Assembly: GCF_006716185.1 (NCBI RefSeq)
Contig: NZ_VFOP01000001.1
Span: 2,418,001 to 2,482,000, forward strand
Source: Ornithinicoccus hortensis
GTDB lineage: Bacteria; Actinomycetota; Actinomycetes; Actinomycetales; Dermatophilaceae
Reading direction: 5' to 3'
DNA length: 64,000 nt
Under the pieces are notes generated by a model. It ran no database searches. It had not been told where the DNA came from and worked only from the letters and a program-made list of their open reading frames with translations. Of this stretch, positions 16,874 through 25,143 are shown one piece after another. Every line of letters begins with the position of its first letter. Position 1 is the first letter of the stretch. The position numbers were made by a program, and so were the translations under genes.

Positions 16874-19800
16874 GCGATTCACCGGCACGCACCTTCGATC
16901 CGATTGCGATCTCGTCGGAGAGCACGGTCGTCGCTGAATACGTTCACGATCCGTCGCAGGCTGATGCGTATCAGTCGGAGTCTGCGCTCGAGAAAGAGAT
17001 GATCCGACTCCTGCAGGGGCAGGCATACGACTACCTGCCGATCACATCGGAGACAGATCTGGTTGCCAACCTCCGGGTGCAGCTCGAGAAGGTCAACAAA
17101 ATGACCTTCTCGGATGCCGAGTGGGAGCAGTTCTTCACGACGAAGATCGCAAGTGCCAACGACGGCATCATCGAGAAGACGGCGCGTGTCCAGGAGGATC
17201 ACGTCCAGATCCTCAGGCGCGACGATGGGACGACGAAGAACATCGCGCTGATCGACAAGACGAACATCCACAACAATCGACTGCAGGTCATCAACCAGTA
17301 CGAGATCGCGCGTGGCGAGGGTGATGCCGTCGAGGGTGGGGCGAGGTACGCCAACCGTTACGACGTGACCGTGCTCGTCAACGGGCTGCCGATGGTGCAC
17401 ATCGAACTGAAGCGCCGAGGCGTCGACATCCGGGAGGCCTTCAACCAGATCAGCCGGTACCAGCGCGACAGCTTCTGGGCGGGCTCGGGCCTGTTCGAGT
17501 ACGTACAACTGTTCGTGATCAGCAACGGCACGCTCACAAAGTACTACTCCAACAGCACTCGCAACAAGCACCTGGCCGAGCAGAAGAAGACTGGCAGTAC
17601 CAGCAAGGGCAGGAAGACGAGCAACTCGTTCGAGTTCACCAGCTGGTGGGCCGACGCGAACAACAAGCCGATCGCCGAGCTGACGGCATTTGTGAAGACG
17701 TTCTTCGCGAAGCACGCGCTGTTGAACATCCTGACGAAGTACTGCGTGCTCACCGCGGAGCGCGACCTGCTGGTGATGCGGCCGTACCAGATCGTTGCGA
17801 CTGAGCGGATCCTGCAGAAGATCCAGATCTCGACGAACTACAAGACGCTCGGCACACTCGATGCCGGCGGATACGTCTGGCACACCACAGGGTCGGGTAA
17901 GACGCTCACCTCGTTCAAGGCAGCGCAGCTCGCATCGAAGATGCCGAGTGTGGACAAGGTGCTGTTCGTCGTGGACCGCAAAGACCTCGACTATCAGACG
18001 ATGCGTGAGTACGACCGGTTCGAGAAGGGCGCGGCGAACTCGAACACATCCACGGCGGTGCTGAAGGGGCAACTGGAGGATCCAGGTGCGCGGATCATCA
18101 TCACGACGATCCAGAAGTTGTCGACGTTCATCAAGGCGAACAAGGGCCACGAAGTCTTCTCGGGCCACGCGGTGATCATCTTCGATGAGTGTCACCGGTC
18201 GCAGTTCGGTGACATGCACACCGACATCACGCGGGCGTTCAAGAAGTACAACCTTTTCGGGTTCACCGGTACGCCGATCTTTGCTTCGAACGCCGGCAGC
18301 GGTGGCAACCCTCAGTTGCGCACGACCGAGCAGGCGTTCGGCGACAAGTTGCACACGTACACGATCGTCGACGCCATCACCGACAAGAACGTGCTGCCGT
18401 TCCGGATCGACTACATCAACACCATCAAGGTCGGAAACCCCGACGACTCACAGGTGTCAGCGATCGACCGGGAGAGAGCTCTCCTGGACGTGCGCCGGAT
18501 CCGCGATGTCGTGGCGTACACGCTGGAGCACTTCGATCAGAAGACGAAGCGGTCGTCGAGTTACGAGCACGGCGTGGTGACGAACGTCGCCGACTCGGTG
18601 CGGGGCCGGCGTCAGGCGGAGGCACTCAAGGAGCGGAAGCGAGTGCGTGGGTTCAACGCGCTGTTCGCGACCGCGTCGATCGATGCCGCACGCCGTTACT
18701 ACAACCAGTTTCAGCTGCAGATGGAGCAGCTGCCGCCAGACAAGCGCCTGAAGGTCGGGCTGATCTTCAGCTACGGTGCGAACGAGGCTGAAGCCGACGG
18801 CATCCTCGATGATGAAGCGTTCGACACCGATGCGCTCGACCTTGACACGCGGTCGTTCCTGGAAGACGCGATCCAGGACTACAACGACATGTTCGGGACC
18901 AGCTACGACACGAGCGCGGATCGGTTCCAGAACTACTACAAGGACCTGTCGCAGCGGATGAAGAACCGCGAAATCGACCTGGTCATCGTGGTGAACATGT
19001 TCCTCACCGGTTTCGACGCGACGACGCTGAACACGCTGTTCGTCGACAAGAACCTGCGCGCGCACGGCCTGATCCAGGCGTACTCGCGCACGAACCGCAT
19101 CCTCAACTCGGTGAAGACCTACGGCAACATCGTCGCCTTCCGCGATCTCGAGGAGGAGACGAACGCTGCGCTGGAGCTGTTCGGCAACAAGGATGCCCGC
19201 GGCGTCGTCCTGTTGAAACCGTACGGCGACTACTACGGCGAGTACGTCGACAAGGTCACCGAACTGCTCACGCACTTCCCGATCGGGCAGCAGATCGTGG
19301 GGGAGCAGGCGCAGAAGGACTTCATCCAGCTGTTCGGCGCGATCCTGCGGCTGCAGAACATCCTCACGTCCTTCGACGACTTCGACGGCAACGATCCGCT
19401 CACCGAGCGACAGCGGCAGGACTACACCAGCGTCTACCTGCGGCTACGCGATGAGTTCACGCGCGATCGTGACGGCGATAGAGAAGTCATCAACGACGAC
19501 GTCGTGTTCGAGATCGAGCTCGTCAAGCAGGTCGAGATCAACGTCGACTACATCCTCATGCTCGTCGAGAAGCTCCGCGCCGAGAAGGGCGACGGCGACG
19601 ATAAGGAAGTCCGTGCCGAGATCACGCGCGCGGTCGACGCGAGCCCGACCCTGCGCAGCAAGCGCGACCTCGTCGAGGACTTCGTCGAGTCGGTGTCGCT
19701 GCAGGGCGCGGTCGATGAGCAGTGGCAGTCGTATATCTCCGCGAAGCGCGAGGCCGAGCTTCAGGAGCTCATCGAAACGCACAAGCTCAAGCTGGAGCAG

Positions 19801-20004
19801 ACGCGGTCGTTCGTGGATGCCGCGTTCCGGGACGGACAGCTGCGCACAGCGGGCACCGAGATCACCCGCATCCTGCCACCCGTGTCGCGGTTCAACCGCG
19901 AGTCCAACCATGGCGACAAGAAGAAGCGGGTCATCGAAGCGCTCTCCAGGTTCTTCGAGCGGTTCCGGGGACTTGCCACTGGGGGTGGGGAGCCTGGGGA
20001 CTGA
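16870..20004 (+). CDS. hsdR: Type I restriction-modification system, restriction/translocase subunit
   Basis: A 1044-residue HsdR. The N-terminal nuclease domain has D165 and E179-L-K181, the PD-(D/E)xK set. The superfamily-2 helicase motor has GSGKT (K344) and DECH (439-442), later SAT-like and QAYSRTNRIL blocks, and a helical C-terminus for docking to the methylase. It translocates DNA from unmodified sites and cuts at a distance. The start at 16870 is preferred over 16855 because ATGA overlaps the preceding stop and MSDSPARTF matches a normal N-terminus. Confidence 0.95.
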   Translation: MSDSPARTFDPIAISSESTVVAEYVHDPSQADAYQSESALEKEMIRLLQGQAYDYLPITSETDLVANLRVQLEKVNKMTFSDAEWEQFFTTKIASANDGIIEKTARVQEDHVQILRRDDGTTKNIALIDKTNIHNNRLQVINQYEIARGEGDAVEGGARYANRYDVTVLVNGLPMVHIELKRRGVDIREAFNQISRYQRDSFWAGSGLFEYVQLFVISNGTLTKYYSNSTRNKHLAEQKKTGSTSKGRKTSNSFEFTSWWADANNKPIAELTAFVKTFFAKHALLNILTKYCVLTAERDLLVMRPYQIVATERILQKIQISTNYKTLGTLDAGGYVWHTTGSGKTLTSFKAAQLASKMPSVDKVLFVVDRKDLDYQTMREYDRFEKGAANSNTSTAVLKGQLEDPGARIIITTIQKLSTFIKANKGHEVFSGHAVIIFDECHRSQFGDMHTDITRAFKKYNLFGFTGTPIFASNAGSGGNPQLRTTEQAFGDKLHTYTIVDAITDKNVLPFRIDYINTIKVGNPDDSQVSAIDRERALLDVRRIRDVVAYTLEHFDQKTKRSSSYEHGVVTNVADSVRGRRQAEALKERKRVRGFNALFATASIDAARRYYNQFQLQMEQLPPDKRLKVGLIFSYGANEAEADGILDDEAFDTDALDLDTRSFLEDAIQDYNDMFGTSYDTSADRFQNYYKDLSQRMKNREIDLVIVVNMFLTGFDATTLNTLFVDKNLRAHGLIQAYSRTNRILNSVKTYGNIVAFRDLEEETNAALELFGNKDARGVVLLKPYGDYYGEYVDKVTELLTHFPIGQQIVGEQAQKDFIQLFGAILRLQNILTSFDDFDGNDPLTERQRQDYTSVYLRLRDEFTRDRDGDREVINDDVVFEIELVKQVEINVDYILMLVEKLRAEKGDGDDKEVRAEITRAVDASPTLRSKRDLVEDFVESVSLQGAVDEQWQSYISAKREAELQELIETHKLKLEQTRSFVDAAFRDGQLRTAGTEITRILPPVSRFNRESNHGDKKKRVIEALSRFFERFRGLATGGGEPGD

Positions 20005-20110
20005 GGTCAGCACGAAGGGCGCTGGCGGCACAGCCGCTCACGCGCCACAATCTGCGCATTCAGCCAGGCACGCAAGGGTGCGGCATGTTCGAGCATCTCG
20101 GCCTGGCCGT

Positions 20111-20416
20111 TCAACCGCGCACCGCTTCGGCCACGGCCGTCTTGATCCGCGCGGCCAGGTCGTCGACGAGTTGCTGGCACAGCGCGATCCCGGCCGCACC
20201 GTCCTGCTCTTGCCGGCACTCGGACAAGCGTGCCTCGTCGATCGGGATCCGCTTGGCGAATCCACGAGTGGTGCTGACCTCGATGTACGCGCCGGTCTCA
20301 CCGGGCCCGTCGGCTCCCAGCCGCATCTTCACAGGAGTGTCCCACGGGACGTCGGCCGTCTGCATCGCCGCGTTGCCGAAGTTGGACGCGCTCGTGTTGA
20401 ACGGGCTGCTGATCAT
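20111..20416 (-). CDS. Small hypothetical protein at the right end of the island (101 aa)
   Basis: No family recognised. The protein starts MISSPFNTSASNFGNAAMQ and ends in an amphipathic stretch (LCQQLVDDLAARIKTAVAEA). It has no signal peptide or membrane helix. The start is supported by AAGGAGG four to ten bases upstream. It is antisense to the island operon, converging on hsdR with a 106-bp gap. A strong ribosome site and clean frame argue that it is real. It could be a defence accessory or a remnant of the donor neighbourhood. Confidence 0.55.
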   Translation of the reverse strand: MISSPFNTSASNFGNAAMQTADVPWDTPVKMRLGADGPGETGAYIEVSTTRGFAKRIPIDEARLSECRQEQDGAAGIALCQQLVDDLAARIKTAVAEAVRG

Positions 20417-20732
20417 CAATGCCCCTCCTTCCTCGAATGCTCGGCGATCTCGCAGTGTGGCACCGTTCGGCGAAACCACCACCTCGCTCGGTGTGTCCGA
20501 CGTTCCAATCTACATTGCAGGACGGCCCGCATCCCCGTCAGCACGCCACCTGGACAAGTGCCGGAGCCGTCTCGATCTCATCGCAGTTCGGCGCTTCGGC
20601 ATCCTCACTCACTGCGATACAAAAGCCAGAGTCGTCGCTATCGGTATGATCTATCCAATTGCTCATGCGATAAGCGCTTATGCCGTTGTGCCTGGTCAGG
20701 CGCGGTTTCCTTGCAGCCGATCGTAGCCGGAC
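20417..20732. other. Right margin of the island, no gene seen
   Basis: About 316 bases of lower-GC sequence between the small reverse gene and the displaced methyltransferase half. It holds a 12-bp palindrome at 20670-20681. I see no integrase, transposase or tRNA fragment. Confidence 0.5.
20670..20681. repeat. 12-bp perfect palindrome near the right island end
   Basis: ATAAGCGCTTAT is self-complementary and lies 50 bp inside the right junction. It may be an operator or recombination-related; function unknown. Confidence 0.4.
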
Positions 20733-20744
20733 ACCACATCAACG
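20733..20744 (+). other. Right core of the island (att-like copy 3)
   Basis: ACCACATCAACG, one mismatch from the left core at 11488-11499. It marks where native sequence resumes. Confidence 0.6.
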
Positions 20745-21193
20745 TCGGCGCCGTGTTCCGCTCGACGGCCGCGCTGGGGGTCGACGCCGTGCTGGTGACG
20801 CCCCGGTGCGCCGACCCGCTCTACCGGCGCTCGGTGCGCGTGTCGATGGGCACCGTCTTCCAGGTGCCGTGGACCCGGATCGACCCGTGGCCGGACGGTA
20901 TCGACCTGCTGCGCCGGGCCGGCTTCACGGTCGCCGCGTTCGCCCTCGAGGAGGACTCCGTCTCGCTGGACGACCTGGCCGCCCGACCCCCGGAGCGGCT
21001 CGCCCTCGTGCTCGGCACGGAGGGAGACGGGCTGGGCCCCCGGACCATCGCCGGGGCGGATCTGACGGTCCGGATCCCGATGGCCGGCGCCGTGGACTCG
21101 CTGAACGTTGCCGCGGCCTCGGCCGTCGCGTTCTGGGCGCTGCGACGGTCTGGTGCCGACACCCGGGGCTCAACCGCAGTGGGCGAAGGATGA
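20733..21193 (+). pseudogene. Displaced native 3' half of the TrmH/SpoU methyltransferase gene
   Basis: The reading frame beginning at the core ACCACATCAACG encodes NVGAVFRSTAALGVDAVLV and continues through the SPOUT motifs LGTEGDG and SLNVAAASAV to the native stop at 21193. It has no start codon, promoter or ribosome site of its own. Joined to the native left half at 11499 it would give an uninterrupted gene of normal length. High-GC native codon use contrasts with the island copy at 11500-11999, which shares the block ADPLYRRSVRVSMGTVFQVP. Confidence 0.88.
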
Positions 21194-21722
21194 CTGGTAG
21201 CGGGCGCTGTCGTCGTACTCGTTGCCGTAGACGTAGCCGGAGTACATCACGCACTTGCCGTTGACGTAGTTGCGGTAGACACCGCCGGCGTAGTAGTCGT
21301 ACTCGCCCTTGGCGCCGTAGTCCCAGGAGTCCCGCCACGAGTTCGGGGCGTCCTCGATGGTCACGACCGCACCGATCTGGGCGTCGTAGGGCAGGTAGCT
21401 GTACGTCATCACACAGTTCTCCCCGCCGGGGGGCCCGACGGGGAGTACCACAGCTCCACGCGCCCGACCAGTTGTCCGGTGCCGCTCGTGAGGTCGGCCC
21501 CGTCGATCTTGGTGCCGACACAGTGGTTGCGCACGTATCCCCCCTGGTTCGCCTGGGCCGCGAACTGGGACGCACCGGGTCCGTCGACCCGGTGCACGGC
21601 CTGTTCTGCGGCGTGGTCGTCCTGGCTGCTGGGCGTATCGGCCCCGGCCGGCACCGGGCCGGCGACCAGCATGGCCGCCCCGCGGCCAGTGCGGCGAGCT
21701 TGGCGGTGGTCGTCGTCTTCAT
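21170..21722 (-). pseudogene. Secreted protein gene with two frame breaks
   Basis: The start MKTTTTAKLAALAAG behind a GAGAGGGG site reads as a signal peptide. It then needs a frame change at about 21675 to continue as MLVAGPVPAGADTPSSQDD and the mature region. A second change near 21430, at a run of G and C, is needed to reach the tyrosine-rich C-terminus (WDYGAKGEYDYYAGGVY...YQSSFAHCG). The mature part has several cysteines. No family recognised. Two breaks suggest decay after the island inserted next to it, but the second lies in a homopolymer and could be a sequencing error. Confidence 0.6.
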
Positions 21723-21854
21723 CGTGTCCCCTCTCTGATGCGCCGGCTCGTTGCGTCCCCGGCGCTCCTTCCCGGCCACCCCGGCCGGGCCGTCACAGGG
21801 AACGACGGGCCAAGGGGGCGGGATCCTTGCACGGCCCGGCAGATCGGGGTGCCG

Positions 21855-22448
21855 TCACCCGGCCAGCAGCCGGGCGGCGAGTGCCACCATCACCACGGCC
21901 ACCAGGCCGTCGACGACCCGCCAGGTGGTCGGGGAGGCGAGCGGGCGGGCCAGGGCCCTGGCTCCGAGCCCCAGCGCGGGGAACCACAGCAGGCTCGCCG
22001 CCATCGCCCCGCCGGCGAAGACCCACCGGGCATCGCCCTGGGCCGAGGCCAGGGTGCCCAGCATGAGCACGGTGTCCAGGTAGACGTGCGGGTTCAGGAA
22101 GGTGAGGGCCAGGGCCGTGCCGAGGACCGAGCCGCGCGAGGTCGGGCGGTCGGGGGTCAGCCCGACCGGGTGGAGGGCGGACCGGGCCGACCGGGCCGCG
22201 AACCACAGCAGGTAGGCCGCGCCCGCCCAGGTGATCGCGGTGAGCAGGCGCGGGTGGGAGGCGACGAGGGCACCGACCCCGGCGGTCCCGAGGCCGATCA
22301 GCAGGAAGTCGGCGACCGCGCAGACCGCGATCACCACGCCCAGGTGCTCGCGGCGCAGCCCCTGGCGCAGCACGAAGGCGTTCTGCGCGCCGATGGCGAC
22401 GATGAGGGACAGACCGGTCGCGAAGCCGGTGGCGAGGACGGGAAGCAC
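21855..22448 (-). CDS. lysE: LysE/ArgO family amino-acid exporter
   Basis: A 197-residue membrane protein with five to six hydrophobic helices. The family opening GFATGLSLIVAIGAQNAFVLRQGL is present. LysE-type carriers export lysine and arginine when internal levels rise. The GTG at 22448 is preferred because VLPVLATGFATG is the conserved N-terminus and TACCGT ends seven bases upstream. It is divergent from a LysR-type gene, the arrangement known for lysE/lysG in Corynebacterium glutamicum. Confidence 0.88.
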   Translation of the reverse strand: MLPVLATGFATGLSLIVAIGAQNAFVLRQGLRREHLGVVIAVCAVADFLLIGLGTAGVGALVASHPRLLTAITWAGAAYLLWFAARSARSALHPVGLTPDRPTSRGSVLGTALALTFLNPHVYLDTVLMLGTLASAQGDARWVFAGGAMAASLLWFPALGLGARALARPLASPTTWRVVDGLVAVVMVALAARLLAG

Positions 22449-22455
22449 GCTACCG

Positions 22456-22461
22456 ACGGTA
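22456..22461 (-). promoter_or_regulatory. -10 box of lysE
   Basis: TACCGT on the minus strand ends seven bases before the lysE GTG. Confidence 0.45.
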
Positions 22462-22490
22462 GGTCGGTCGCGGCGTGAAGGGAAGCGAAT

Positions 22491-22513
22491 GATTCTGGGG
22501 TATCCGTAGAATC
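22491..22513. promoter_or_regulatory. LysR-type operator between lysE and lysG
   Basis: GATTCT and AGAATC are perfect inverted arms separated by 11 bases (a T-N11-A layout). The right arm overlaps the lysG -10 box TAGAAT, which fits autorepression by LysG with activation of lysE. Confidence 0.6.
22507..22512 (+). promoter_or_regulatory. -10 box of lysG
   Basis: TAGAAT ends six bases before the lysG ATG and lies inside the right arm of the operator. Confidence 0.5.
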
Positions 22514-22518
22514 CCTTC

Positions 22519-23403
22519 ATGCGCCACGATCAGCTCCGCGCCCTGCTCGCCGTCGTCGAGGAGGGCACGTTCGAGGCGGCCGCGCGGCGGCTGCACGTCA
22601 CGCCCTCCGCGGTGAGCCAGCGGATCCGGGCCCTCGAGTCGGCCACCGGTCGCGTCGTCGTGCAGCGGGGCACTCCCTGCCGGGCCACCGAGGCGGGCAC
22701 CGTGCTGCTGCGGGCTGCCCGGCAGGTGCAGCTCGTGGAGCAGGAGGTGGCGGCGGCACTGGAGGGGCCGGAGCACGGCCGTGCCGTGTTGGCGGTGGCG
22801 GTCAACGCCGACTCGCTGGCCACGTGGTTCCGACCCGTGCTCGGGGAGGCGGGCGGATGGGACGATGCGGTGCTCCGGCTGCGGGTGGAGGACCAGCAGC
22901 TGACCGACGCACTGCTCGCCAAGGGGGAGGTGATGGCCGCGGTCACCGAGGACCCGGTGGCCGTCTCCGGGTGCAGCGTGCGCCAGCTAGGGGCGATGCG
23001 CTACCTGCCCCTGGCGGTGCCCGACCTGGTCGAGCGGTTCAGCCGGGACGGCCGGGTGGACCTGGCGGCCATGCCGGTCGTGGACTTCAACGCCAAGGAC
23101 GCCCTGCAGCAGGAGCTGCTCACGGCGCGGGGCGGGCTCCGTCCGCCCGTGCACGAGGTGCCCTCCTCGGAGGCATTCCTGGCAGCGGTGCTCGCCGGCC
23201 TCGGGTGGGGGATGGTGCCCGAGCACCAGCTCGGCGACGCCCTGGCCGACGGGCGGCTGGTGCGCGTGGCGCGGGGGTACCGGGACGTCCCGCTCTACTG
23301 GCAGCGCTGGCGGCTGGCCTCGGCACAGTTGGACCGGCTGAGCGAGGCCGTGACAGGGGCAGCCACCGGGTTGCGCCGGGTCAGCGCCCGAGCCCCTCGA
23401 TGA
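22519..23403 (+). CDS. lysG: LysR-family regulator of the lysE exporter (LysG/ArgP type)
   Basis: A 294-residue LysR-type activator. Residues 1-60 form the winged helix-turn-helix (FEAAARRLHVTPSAVSQRIRALE), followed by the periplasmic-binding-like effector domain. ArgP/LysG proteins sense lysine, arginine or histidine. Divergent arrangement with lysE and the T-N11-A palindrome in the 70-bp spacer support control of lysE. It converges on ybaK with a 23-bp overlap of the 3' ends. Confidence 0.88.
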   Translation: MRHDQLRALLAVVEEGTFEAAARRLHVTPSAVSQRIRALESATGRVVVQRGTPCRATEAGTVLLRAARQVQLVEQEVAAALEGPEHGRAVLAVAVNADSLATWFRPVLGEAGGWDDAVLRLRVEDQQLTDALLAKGEVMAAVTEDPVAVSGCSVRQLGAMRYLPLAVPDLVERFSRDGRVDLAAMPVVDFNAKDALQQELLTARGGLRPPVHEVPSSEAFLAAVLAGLGWGMVPEHQLGDALADGRLVRVARGYRDVPLYWQRWRLASAQLDRLSEAVTGAATGLRRVSARAPR

Positions 23404-23917
23404 CCTCGACGGTGGGCAGCGTGGCGACCAGGGCGCCGGGCATCCGCAGCTTGGACCTGCGCAGCCCGGAACCGATGACCACCTGAGGCTGCTCCAGGAC
23501 CTGGGCGTCGACCAGGACCGGCCACTCGGCGGGGAGGCCGACCGGGGTGATGCCGCCGTACTCCATGCCGGACTCCTCGACGGCGCGCTCCATCGGCATG
23601 AAGCTGGCCTTGCGCACGTCCAGGCTCTTGCGCACGGTGGTGTTCACGTCCGCGCGGGTGTGGGCGAGCACCAGGGCGGCCGCCACCTTCTCCTTCTCGC
23701 CCCGGCGCCCGAGCACGACGATGCAGTTGGCCGACTCCTCCAGGGTGATGTCCGTCGCCTCGACCAGGGCCGCCGTGTCGGCCAGGTCGGGATCGATCTC
23801 GGTGACCTCGATGTCCTCGCGCAACGGCGAGGTGAGCAGCGCGGCACGCACGGGCTCGGCGAGCAGGTCGGGACGTTCGGTGATCGGGTGCCAGGTCAGC
23901 GACAACGGTGCAGTCAT
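23381..23917 (-). CDS. YbaK/EbsC-type aminoacyl-tRNA deacylase-like protein
   Basis: A 178-residue protein with the YbaK fold pattern: ESANCIVVLGRRGEKEKVAAALVLAHTRADVN and the closing EYGGITPVGLPAEWPVLVD. Relatives hydrolyse mischarged tRNA. The specificity is not readable. It is the third gene of a minus-strand set with a DUF3037 and a HipA-like gene; ATG overlaps the preceding stop (ATGA). Confidence 0.85.
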   Translation of the reverse strand: MTAPLSLTWHPITERPDLLAEPVRAALLTSPLREDIEVTEIDPDLADTAALVEATDITLEESANCIVVLGRRGEKEKVAAALVLAHTRADVNTTVRKSLDVRKASFMPMERAVEESGMEYGGITPVGLPAEWPVLVDAQVLEQPQVVIGSGLRRSKLRMPGALVATLPTVEVIEGLGR

Positions 23918-24294
23918 GCCACCAGGATGCGCACCAGGTGATCCAGCGTCGCAGCCGGGTCCCCGGTGACCCCGCCGTGGACCGGCCCGGGCTGCAGGAT
24001 CGTGCTGCGGGGCGCGCTCAACCAGCCGAACCGTGGGCCCAGCCTGTCCAGCCGCGGCGTCGTGGGGGAGTGCTCGCCGGCGGCCACACCGCATACGGTC
24101 TCCAGTGCGGAGCGCACCGCCTCCAAGTCCAGGTCCGGCGCGAGTGCCAGCGCCCGCGCCTCGTCCAGCGCGAAGCGGCCCGCCAGGAAGTCCGCCTGCT
24201 GGCTGTAGAGCACCACCCCGACGTTGATGAACTCCTCCCGCTCGACGCGGGGGACCAGCCGGATGACGACGTACTGGTAGGGGTGCTCGGTCAC
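23914..24294 (-). CDS. DUF3037 family protein
   Basis: A 126-residue protein starting VTEHPYQYVVIRLVPRVEREEFINVGVVL, the DUF3037 signature. It overlaps the HipA-like gene upstream by four bases and ybaK downstream by four. DUF3037 genes are regularly paired with HipA-like kinase genes, so a joint function is likely but unknown. Confidence 0.85.
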   Translation of the reverse strand: MTEHPYQYVVIRLVPRVEREEFINVGVVLYSQQADFLAGRFALDEARALALAPDLDLEAVRSALETVCGVAAGEHSPTTPRLDRLGPRFGWLSAPRSTILQPGPVHGGVTGDPAATLDHLVRILVA

Positions 24295-25064
24295 GCGGCA
24301 CCGCCGGGCAGCCAGGCCTGCGGGTTCGCCAGCCGCGCGAGCAGGTGCTCCCGGTATGCCGTGCGCACCGCCTGCGCGTCGGCCAGCGTCTCGGTGGTCT
24401 CCAGCCACTCGTCCGGCACGAGGGCCAGGACCTCGTCGAGCAGGGCCCCGTCGATCCGGGCCACCATCTCCTCGTGCACCGCGCGCAGGTCGCCGTGGTC
24501 GGCCAGGCTGCCGAGCACGTGGTCCTCGGCCCGGAACGGCTGTTGGGCGAACCGGTCGGGGTCGGGGGTCTTGCGCGGCCAGCCGTGGTGGAAGTAGAGC
24601 GCGGCGCCGTGGTCGATCAGCCAGGTCTCCCGGTGCCAGGTGAGCAGGTTGGGGTTGGACCAGGTGCGGTCCACGTTGGCCGTGTAGGCGTCCAACCAGA
24701 CCACCCGGGCGGCCAGGTCACGTGCCGGTGGCCGTGAGCCGTCATAACCCAGCGAGCCGGGGAGCAGGTCGATGCCCAGGTTGCTGCCGGGGGAGGCGTT
24801 GAGCAGGTCCTGGACCTCCTCGTCGGCTTCGTAGCGCGCGATCGCCTCCGGCAGGGTCAGGGTCACCATCCGGGGGACCGGCAGCCCGAGACGACGGGCC
24901 AGCTCACCGACGATGACCTCGGCCACCAGCACCTTCAGCCCCTGGCCGGCGCCCCGGAACTTCACCACGTAGGTGCCGAGGTCCTCGGCCTCCACGACGC
25001 CGGGCATCGAGCCGCCCTCGCGGAGGGGGACGACGTAGCGGACAGCAGTGACGTGGTCGAGCAC
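24291..25064 (-). CDS. HipA-like kinase family protein
   Basis: A protein of 257 residues (258 from the ATG at 25067). The HipA-like kinase core is visible: YVVKFRGAGQGLKVLVAEVIVGELARRLGLPVP resembles the ATP-binding lobe, WLDAYTANVDRT resembles the N..D catalytic loop, and WLIDHGAALYFH resembles the metal-binding D. Stand-alone HipA folds of this length lack the N-terminal HipA domain. GTG at 25064 is favoured because TAGGGT ends six bases upstream of it, but only three upstream of the ATG. It is the first gene of the HipA-like, DUF3037, ybaK operon. Confidence 0.82.
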   Translation of the reverse strand: MLDHVTAVRYVVPLREGGSMPGVVEAEDLGTYVVKFRGAGQGLKVLVAEVIVGELARRLGLPVPRMVTLTLPEAIARYEADEEVQDLLNASPGSNLGIDLLPGSLGYDGSRPPARDLAARVVWLDAYTANVDRTWSNPNLLTWHRETWLIDHGAALYFHHGWPRKTPDPDRFAQQPFRAEDHVLGSLADHGDLRAVHEEMVARIDGALLDEVLALVPDEWLETTETLADAQAVRTAYREHLLARLANPQAWLPGGAA

Positions 25065-25070
25065 CATCGC

Positions 25071-25076
25071 ACCCTA
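25071..25076 (-). promoter_or_regulatory. -10 box of the HipA-like operon
   Basis: TAGGGT on the minus strand, six bases upstream of GTG 25064. Decides between the ATG and the adjacent GTG. Confidence 0.45.
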
Positions 25077-25143
25077 TCCGGGCTGGGCAAGCGCTTTCCC
25101 GCCCCCGCCAGGTGGTGTCGGCGTGCTGTGGAACAGTGGAACC

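Noticed and set aside
11500-20732. Search for an integrase, transposase or toxin-antitoxin pair in the island
   Set aside because: None of the open frames there, on either strand, shows recombinase or toxin motifs apart from the PrrC-like protein, so no mobility gene is claimed.
19451-21193. A single 580-codon frame joining hsdR antiframe sequence with the SpoU C-terminal half
   Set aside because: The first part is a serine/arginine-rich shadow of hsdR. Only the part from 20733 is homologous to a protein, so it was kept as a pseudogene fragment.
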